Assembly (NCBI GenBank): GCA_021791535.1
Contig: JAJYWI010000021.1
Coordinates: 1 to 64,000, forward strand
DNA: 64,000 nt
Origin: Microcaldota archaeon
Lineage (GTDB): Archaea; Micrarchaeota; Micrarchaeia; Micrarchaeales; Micrarchaeaceae
Direction: 5' to 3'
This document shows, piece by piece, positions 58,192-64,000 of this stretch; the stretch's first letter is position 1, and each line of letters begins with the position of its first letter. The position numbers and the translations under genes are program-made. The notes beneath the pieces are model-generated. The model searched no databases. It worked only from the letters and a program-made list of their open reading frames with translations, and was not told the origin of the DNA.

Positions 58192-59661
58192 TCACTTCGC
58201 TATTTTCTCAAGTATCGGGTATGTCTCATACAGCCTATCCTGCTCGAGCTGCTGGTAGAGCATGTATATTATGCCGACTGTGAGCAGTATGCCCATCCCT
58301 GTGCCTACAGCGCCCGTGAGCGTCGCAAGCGCAGCGAGAAGGCCTACGAATATGCTGCCAAGCACGGTTATGGTCGGTATGTACTTGTTAAGTATGCCCT
58401 CGACTATCCTCGGATCCCTTCTGAACCCAGGAATCTGCCAGCCCATGTCACCCAATTGCTCTGATATGCTCTTTGGGTTCTGCCCGGTCATCTCAACCCA
58501 GAACTTTCCGAAGACTATGCAGAGTATGACAAGCACAACCGTGTAGACTATCACATGCACCCACTCCGGCACAAGCACAAAGCCTCCCCATGGGAGGAAG
58601 AGCTGGGTCGTGTGCGTCGCCAGGTACGTGAAATAGGTGCTGTATCCGCCTATGCCTCCATAATTGGCTGAGTACGGGAGCGGGAATGTCGGTGATATCA
58701 GGTACGCGATGCCGCCATTAAGCTGGAGCGTCGTTCCCCCTCCGGTAGTGCCGACAGGCTGGTACAGCGCGAAGAACTTCGCAAGTCCTGCAAGCGATCC
58801 CTTCACATTTGCGAGGAACCGCAGCCAAACTGTTGCGCTAAGCTCCAGTGACGACGCCAGTATCACCGGAAGCACGCTGACATACAGGAACGGTATCGGA
58901 AGGCGGCCGCCAACGCCCCTCAGCTGCTCGAACGACAGCGGGAGCTCTATCTTCATTTCATAAGCGTATATGCTGACCAGGAAAACGAGTATCGCAAAGA
59001 ACAGCGGTCCGAACGCGAGCATCGCGTTAGGTATGGCTGACGCGCCTCCAGCCTGAACTGCCGCTATCGCCTCCGGTATCAATATCCCGAACGTACCAGC
59101 CACTATCGCGTATGATACCCCAGCGGCGATGAAGACGTTTATGCCTGATGTTATGCCGTACTTCGTCATCATCTCGTCAAGATAGATTATCATTATGGCA
59201 CCGATGGCGAGCTGCAGCACCACTAGCCCTACTACGGCGCTTGAGGCCACAGGCACATATCCTGTCACTACGAATATCGCAGACTCTACTACAGCGATGA
59301 CTATCGCAGCCAGCTTCTGCAGGGTCTGGAAGCGCGCCCTCTGCGCAGTATCGTTCATGTCCATTTTTATTATCCCTGAACCTGCGATCAGCTGCAGCAC
59401 TATGCTAGAGAGCACTATCGGGCCTATTCCTACCGTTATGACGCTGCCTATCCTCGCAGCGAATATTATGCTTACCAGCTGGAGCAGCGGCTGCGTTATC
59501 GCCTGTTGGTTGATGCCTATCGCATAGGTGTTGTAGAGCAGGAAGTAGATTCCGAGGATACCGGCCGTCCAGTACATTTTTTCTCTAAGCGATAGCGGAG
59601 TGGCTGGGCCACGTATCGTCGGTATGAACCTCGATATCCTGTCCATGAACTCCAGTGCCAT
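58192..59661 (-). CDS. secY: Protein translocase subunit SecY
   Basis: 10-TM SecY, QPLLQLVSIIFAARIGSVITVGIGPIVLSSIVLQLIAGSGII. Confidence 0.96.
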   Translation of the reverse strand: MALEFMDRISRFIPTIRGPATPLSLREKMYWTAGILGIYFLLYNTYAIGINQQAITQPLLQLVSIIFAARIGSVITVGIGPIVLSSIVLQLIAGSGIIKMDMNDTAQRARFQTLQKLAAIVIAVVESAIFVVTGYVPVASSAVVGLVVLQLAIGAIMIIYLDEMMTKYGITSGINVFIAAGVSYAIVAGTFGILIPEAIAAVQAGGASAIPNAMLAFGPLFFAILVFLVSIYAYEMKIELPLSFEQLRGVGGRLPIPFLYVSVLPVILASSLELSATVWLRFLANVKGSLAGLAKFFALYQPVGTTGGGTTLQLNGGIAYLISPTFPLPYSANYGGIGGYSTYFTYLATHTTQLFLPWGGFVLVPEWVHVIVYTVVLVILCIVFGKFWVEMTGQNPKSISEQLGDMGWQIPGFRRDPRIVEGILNKYIPTITVLGSIFVGLLAALATLTGAVGTGMGILLTVGIIYMLYQQLEQDRLYETYPILEKIAK

Positions 59662-59672
59662 CTACTCACCGT

Positions 59673-60713
59673 TCACTCCGCCGCTTTTCCGGTTATCCGC
59701 ATCAGATACGCGCCTCGTCTGGCCACTCTTGTCACCTTTGCGCCCTCAGCGATATGGTTCTTCAGCAGGCCGTTAATTAGCGCGATAGAGATATCGACGA
59801 ACTCGCTCCTAGAGTGCATCCTGTCGAACGAAACATCAATCCTTATGGGACTAAGGCTTTTAACGCTTGCCTTGCCGATGCCGAGCAGCCTTATCACCCG
59901 CTCGATCCTTGCCGCAGCAGTCCTTGCTGCTATTTTTGCCTTGCCTGTGAAGATTGCCGATGCCAGTTCGCTGCCTATGTACGACGCCACATGCCCAATC
60001 TCGTCCTGGTAAGGCCTCTCGAGCACGGCCGACATCGCAAGGCTGCGGTACTCCGGAGATGCGTGCATCTCGCTCTCCCTCTCCGCCTTTACCGTCTGCC
60101 TGGCCAGGTGTTCCACAAACCTGTGTATCGCAGCTTTGGCATCGCCGTGTACCTTTTCCATAAAGACGTCATACTTTGAAGAGAAGATGCACGAACCAGA
60201 GCCGTTGTTCGAGCACGCGCGCTCCACTACATCTACATACTGCTTCCTCGACGCCGTGGCGAAGCCGGATATGACGCCCGCCTCAAACGAGTGCATGTTG
60301 ATGCCAAGGAACTCCTTTGACCTGTCGTACATCCGCATGTCGAGCCTGTCTGGGAATACGTTGTACATCACGCCTGCGTATCCAGCGTGCTCGAAGAACT
60401 TCACGAGGTCGCTTATCGATTCCTCATACAAAAGGTACCCTTTCGAATCGCTCAGCATCGAATATAGGTGCCTGCCTATGCGCATACCAGATCTCCTGCT
60501 TAAGCCGGACAGGCTTGGCGTAAGGTTTGCGAGCAGCGATGTGAATAGGACAGCGCTCTCAGGCATCCTTTCAGATACCTCTCCGCCGAGTATCCGTCCT
60601 ATCAGAATGCTCTCGCTCCCCCTAATGTAATGATGCGGTGCTATTATTGTGACCTGTTTCTGGCGCTGCGCAGACTTGCGCGCGCTCCGCAACGTGCGTT
60701 TCCCCTGCGCCAT
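59673..60713 (-). CDS. V4R-domain-like protein
   Basis: MHSFEAGVISGFATASRKQYVDVVERACSNNGSGSCIFSS resembles V4R. Confidence 0.5.
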   Translation of the reverse strand: MAQGKRTLRSARKSAQRQKQVTIIAPHHYIRGSESILIGRILGGEVSERMPESAVLFTSLLANLTPSLSGLSRRSGMRIGRHLYSMLSDSKGYLLYEESISDLVKFFEHAGYAGVMYNVFPDRLDMRMYDRSKEFLGINMHSFEAGVISGFATASRKQYVDVVERACSNNGSGSCIFSSKYDVFMEKVHGDAKAAIHRFVEHLARQTVKAERESEMHASPEYRSLAMSAVLERPYQDEIGHVASYIGSELASAIFTGKAKIAARTAAARIERVIRLLGIGKASVKSLSPIRIDVSFDRMHSRSEFVDISIALINGLLKNHIAEGAKVTRVARRGAYLMRITGKAAE

Positions 60714-60771
60714 ACTCTGTCTTTTACAGCTTAGTTAATAAAAGCTTGTTTCTAGCGCCCCCTTTCATACA

Positions 60772-61248
60772 TCATGACAGTTTCCAAGAGTTGTAGGCTA
60801 TCAGGACGATATTGATTGCGATGAGCGCAGACACTATCTCTATCGAGTAGTTGACTATGAACGCGTTGGCTACCGATACCTCAGCTATGCTGAGACCGAA
60901 CGCCGTTATCCCATAAAGCAGCGGCGCTGAGCAGCCGCATCCGGATATGACCCCCGCGAAGACGGTAGCGAATGCGCCTGCCGTGCCTGCCTTCACCCCT
61001 AGGCGTCCTTTCGATGTATTCCTCAGAGTGAATACCCCTATAGTGAGCATCATTGACGCTGTTATGACAAGCGCGTATATCAACGGCTTTGGTACTGTTA
61101 TAAGCAGCACGCCGTAGTTCTGCAGGCGTATCAGGTAGGTGAAGATCAGGTAGTACACGGCCGCAACCGCTATGTTCAGCGCTATGTACTGTGGCCTGTA
61201 TACGCGCGCGAGCGCTCTGCCAATGCTTGATGGTCTCAATCTACACAC
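60772..61248 (-). CDS. 4-TM membrane protein with GCGC motif
   Basis: GVISGCGCSAPLLYG in a hydrophobic protein; overlaps upstream DUF929 gene by 8 nt. Confidence 0.65.
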   Translation of the reverse strand: MCRLRPSSIGRALARVYRPQYIALNIAVAAVYYLIFTYLIRLQNYGVLLITVPKPLIYALVITASMMLTIGVFTLRNTSKGRLGVKAGTAGAFATVFAGVISGCGCSAPLLYGITAFGLSIAEVSVANAFIVNYSIEIVSALIAINIVLIAYNSWKLS

Positions 61249-62347
61249 CCATACGGCTCTCTATCTTAGGTATGACAGGAAGCGAGCACACCGAGGCATT
61301 ATTGCCGATGCTGCTGCACATCAGGGCCACATAGACATCCGCACCAGCATATTCGGTCCAGGCGAACTGCGTAGCCGGATGCGCAAGTTGCGCGTATACC
61401 TGCGCGTGGGTCATGCCCGTGAGCGGCAGCGTTGAGCCTGTAGGCGGGCCGTTACCGAAGTCCACCGCATCCGCACCGCTTGCAACATATTCTCCCCATA
61501 TCGTGTATGGCGTGCCACCGAAAGTGTTTATCTGCAGTATGTAATTGAACGCGTCTATGTACGCTGGTATCCCTGTCTCATTCAGTATCTTCTGCACCTT
61601 TGAGAACGGGTTGAGCGTGAATCCTCCGGTTATTGGGTTGATGTCCTCCATAGGCAGGAAGTTGATGTAGCTGCTGTTGTAGAAACTGCCTGGGTTTACT
61701 GTAGATGCGTTGTACTCGACAGGCCTCCAGTACAATGTAGGTACGTCGCCGTCGCCCAGGCTGCTGTAGCCGGTATAAAGGCGGGAGAAGCTGCCGAACC
61801 TGCTCAGCGCAAGTGCCATGGCCCACCTGTTCTCGCCGCACCACACGCAAGTTATGCTCCCATAGTAGATGACCGAAGGCTTGCCGTTCACGATGAAGTT
61901 GTTGACCTTCAGCGGGGAAACCCCGACACTGTTGTTCAGCGTCCCGTTGAGAAGCATCTCTCCGGCAGTCTCGAAGTATGAGGCGGGAGCGTTGTTTATT
62001 ATTGAGAGGTCTGTGCTGTTCAGCGGAGCGTTAAGATTGGTAAGCCTGTCGCCGAACGTGCCATTCTGCGTTATGATCGGATAGCCTGGCAAGCTGGTCG
62101 GAGGCACAGGCAACTGGCTCTTTATGTCGTACGCCGGGTAGCTGGCATGCTGTCCCTGGGCTATGCTATTTGTCCGGTTCGCAAGCGTCGTGAGCTGCTG
62201 CGATAGCCTTACATTCTGGTTCGAGAGTGACGTTATGACTGTGCGTTGGTAGAGCGCTATGATCACTAGCACAGCTACCGCCGCCGCAAGTATTATGCAG
62301 CCTGCCCTTGGTCTTCTCCGCTTTGCTCTAGAACTCTTGGTGTTCAT
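61241..62347 (-). CDS. DUF929 family membrane-anchored thioredoxin-like protein
   Basis: N-terminal TM; PSVIYYGSITCVWCGENRWAMALALSRFG. Confidence 0.75.
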   Translation of the reverse strand: MNTKSSRAKRRRPRAGCIILAAAVAVLVIIALYQRTVITSLSNQNVRLSQQLTTLANRTNSIAQGQHASYPAYDIKSQLPVPPTSLPGYPIITQNGTFGDRLTNLNAPLNSTDLSIINNAPASYFETAGEMLLNGTLNNSVGVSPLKVNNFIVNGKPSVIYYGSITCVWCGENRWAMALALSRFGSFSRLYTGYSSLGDGDVPTLYWRPVEYNASTVNPGSFYNSSYINFLPMEDINPITGGFTLNPFSKVQKILNETGIPAYIDAFNYILQINTFGGTPYTIWGEYVASGADAVDFGNGPPTGSTLPLTGMTHAQVYAQLAHPATQFAWTEYAGADVYVALMCSSIGNNASVCSLPVIPKIESRMGV

Positions 62348-62407
62348 TCCGCATTCCGAAAAAAGGTTAACTTAATAATATTGTCCGGCTAAAGTATTTA
62401 TATACGT

Positions 62408-63232
62408 GTGTGCATGCAGACCAAGCAGCTTCTTCAGAAGCCGGAAACAATGCAGAAGAGCGTAGTGGAGATGGCCGATGCCCATTGCCACCTGAGCATA
62501 CTGAGCGATCCACAGATAATACGCGACGCCGTGCTTTACGGTGTATCCACAATAATAACCGATGGGGTAGACACGCCGTCGAACATAAAGACGCTCGAGG
62601 TCGCAGACAACAAGAATGTATTCGGCGCTGTGGGCGTAGACCCAGAGCACGCGTTGGCGATAGATGAAAGCTCTTTCGATAGGGAGATGGAGTTCAACAT
62701 CGGCCTTGCAAGGAGGAATGCGGATCGCATAGTGGCTATAGGCGAAATAGGCCTTGACTACTCAATAGGCGGAGGACCGCGCAACATTGTCAGGCAGAAG
62801 AAGGTATTTGGAAGATTTATAGACCTGGCAGAGGAGCTGAGGCTGCCTGTATCTGTGCATGCTAGGAATGCGATAGGCGATGTGCTCGATTTCCTTGTGG
62901 AACGGGAAGCAAAGAGGGTGCACCTGCACTTCTTCGAAGGAGGGGTTGAGGAGGCAAGAGTTGCACTGAAGCACGGCTATCTGATATCCGTGCCCCCGAT
63001 CGAGTCGTCTAAGAGGAAAAGGGTTATTGCGATGATGCCTATAGAGAGCCTGATGGCCGAGAGCGATTCGCCTGTGGTCGGGCAGAACCCTAAGTCTGTC
63101 GAGAAGCCCATCAGGTACATAGCCGGGATAAAGAGGATGCCGTTCGAGCAGGTTGCAGCTGCGCTTGTTGCAAACACGAAGCGGTTCTTTGACGTGAATA
63201 CGAAGGGCAGCGTGAAGATGATGCGTTATTAA
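62408..63232 (+). CDS. TatD-family metal-dependent hydrolase
   Basis: DAHCHLS, GEIGLDYS, HLHFFEGG, AESDSP. Confidence 0.88.
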   Translation: MCMQTKQLLQKPETMQKSVVEMADAHCHLSILSDPQIIRDAVLYGVSTIITDGVDTPSNIKTLEVADNKNVFGAVGVDPEHALAIDESSFDREMEFNIGLARRNADRIVAIGEIGLDYSIGGGPRNIVRQKKVFGRFIDLAEELRLPVSVHARNAIGDVLDFLVEREAKRVHLHFFEGGVEEARVALKHGYLISVPPIESSKRKRVIAMMPIESLMAESDSPVVGQNPKSVEKPIRYIAGIKRMPFEQVAAALVANTKRFFDVNTKGSVKMMRY

Positions 63233-63256
63233 CTTTTGCTTCTCATTATTCACGAT

Positions 63257-63370
63257 GGGCCCATAGCTCAGCTTGGATAGAGCGACAGCCTTCTAACAAA
63301 CTTCTTAGAAAGAAGTTCGATCAAGAAAGAGGAAAGCTGAAGGTCGCGGGTTCAAATCCCGCTGGGCCCG
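63257..63370 (+). tRNA. tRNA-Arg(UCU) with ~39-nt intron (~63296-63334)
   Basis: GGGCCCA/TGGGCCC acceptor, GCTC..GAGC D-arm, CAGC-CTTCTA...GCTG, T-arm GCGGG-TTCAAAT-CCCGC; A27-A43 mismatch. Confidence 0.9.
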
Positions 63371-63439
63371 AGGAAATTTACCGTCGTAAAAGTCGTTCTG
63401 TTTAGCGCATGCTTTAAATAACTAAAATGGTGAATAACT

Positions 63440-63748
63440 ATGATGAAAGTTAATTCAAATGCCTTAGAAAAGCTGCATCCGCAGCTAGATTACGTCTATT
63501 ATGGCGACTGTTTAGAATATATGCGCCGTATGCCTAATTCTTGTGTAGATTTGATTATTACAGATCCTCCTTTCAATATTGGTAAAAAGTATGATTCGTA
63601 TAAAGACAATCTCAGGTTCGAAGAATATCTAAATTGGTGTTATCAATGGCTCGATGAAGCGGTCAGAATATTGAAACCAGAAGGCAGCTTAAGTCAAAGG
63701 AAGGTATTTATATGTAGACAAGGTGAGCCTTGGTTAAGGGTGAAATGA
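63440..63748 (+). pseudogene. Truncated DNA methyltransferase (N6-adenine/N4-cytosine type), N-terminal part
   Basis: YYGDCLEYMRRMPNSCVDLIITDPPFNIGKKYDSYKDN... then loss of similarity after ILKPEGSL. Confidence 0.7.
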
Positions 63749-64000
63749 TGCGCGTAGATTTTAGGGTGGAACAAGCTCAAGGAGCTAAACTAATCGTACA
63801 AGGAGGAAGTAGTGTTGCTGGAGGTGAATTTTTAGGCGGGATTCTGCGAAGAGATGGTGAGGTTCTTGGAAGAATAGGCACAGTGTTTCGGCAGGGAGAA
63901 GATAGCAGAGTTACTGCGGCAGAGGTGTGGCCTGTAGATTTAGGCGAACGTCTAAAAAGCTTTATGAGACGTAGGAAGCCGGTCCCTTATGCTGGAGAGC
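63745..64000 (+). CDS. Hypothetical protein, open at window end
   Basis: MMRVDFRVEQAQGAKLIVQGGSSVAGGEFLGGILRRDGEVLGRIGTVFRQGEDSRVTAAEVW... no stop before 64000; absent from ORF track. Confidence 0.5.
   Translation, partial: MMRVDFRVEQAQGAKLIVQGGSSVAGGEFLGGILRRDGEVLGRIGTVFRQGEDSRVTAAEVWPVDLGERLKSFMRRRKPVPYAGE

Noticed and set aside
58098-58283. ORF-track protein MEEKGKNALEVEEEAQEEVEEG...
   Set aside because: Out-of-frame reading of the K/R-rich L41e gene and the secY 3' end
1-64000. CRISPR arrays, cas genes, rRNA genes
   Set aside because: No regularly spaced direct repeats, no recognisable Cas proteins and no rRNA segments seen by eye

Overview
The window is a gene-dense, mostly moderate-GC archaeal chromosome segment. 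Gene content suggests a DPANN/Micrarchaeota-like organism: class III signal pilins, a eukaryote-type mevalonate pathway, presenilin and S16-like membrane proteases, FtsZ, a histone-fold protein, MCM and Cdc6/Orc1. This lineage call is inference, with no search run. The core content includes a mevalonate kinase/phosphomevalonate kinase/decarboxylase cluster, a complex I membrane arm (NuoH-I-J-K-L-M-N), MetRS plus a separate tRNA-binding protein, MCM, Rad50, FtsZ, L10e, Dph2, GDH, aIF2-beta/aIF1A/Cdc6, RNase P proteins, the proteasome-SBDS-exosome-L37Ae-Rpo12 superoperon, HisRS, SecY and TatD. By eye I found several features that are absent or misread in the ORF track: an SRP (7S) RNA, tRNA-Ser(UGA) with an intron, tRNA-Ser(GCU), tRNA-Arg(UCU) with an intron, Rpo12, a 37-codon ribosomal protein L41e gene with a non-ATG start, a CYTH-domain pseudogene with an internal deletion, and an IS200/IS605-like end or TnpB remnant overlapping the RNase P Pop5 stop codon. 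The most interesting accessory material is two HerA/VirB4-type ATPases (one fused to a probable PD-(D/E)XK nuclease domain), a tandem pair of orphan AbrB-like paralogs, a coupled DUF929/CGC-motif membrane pair, and AT-rich window ends with a truncated DNA methyltransferase next to tRNA-Arg.
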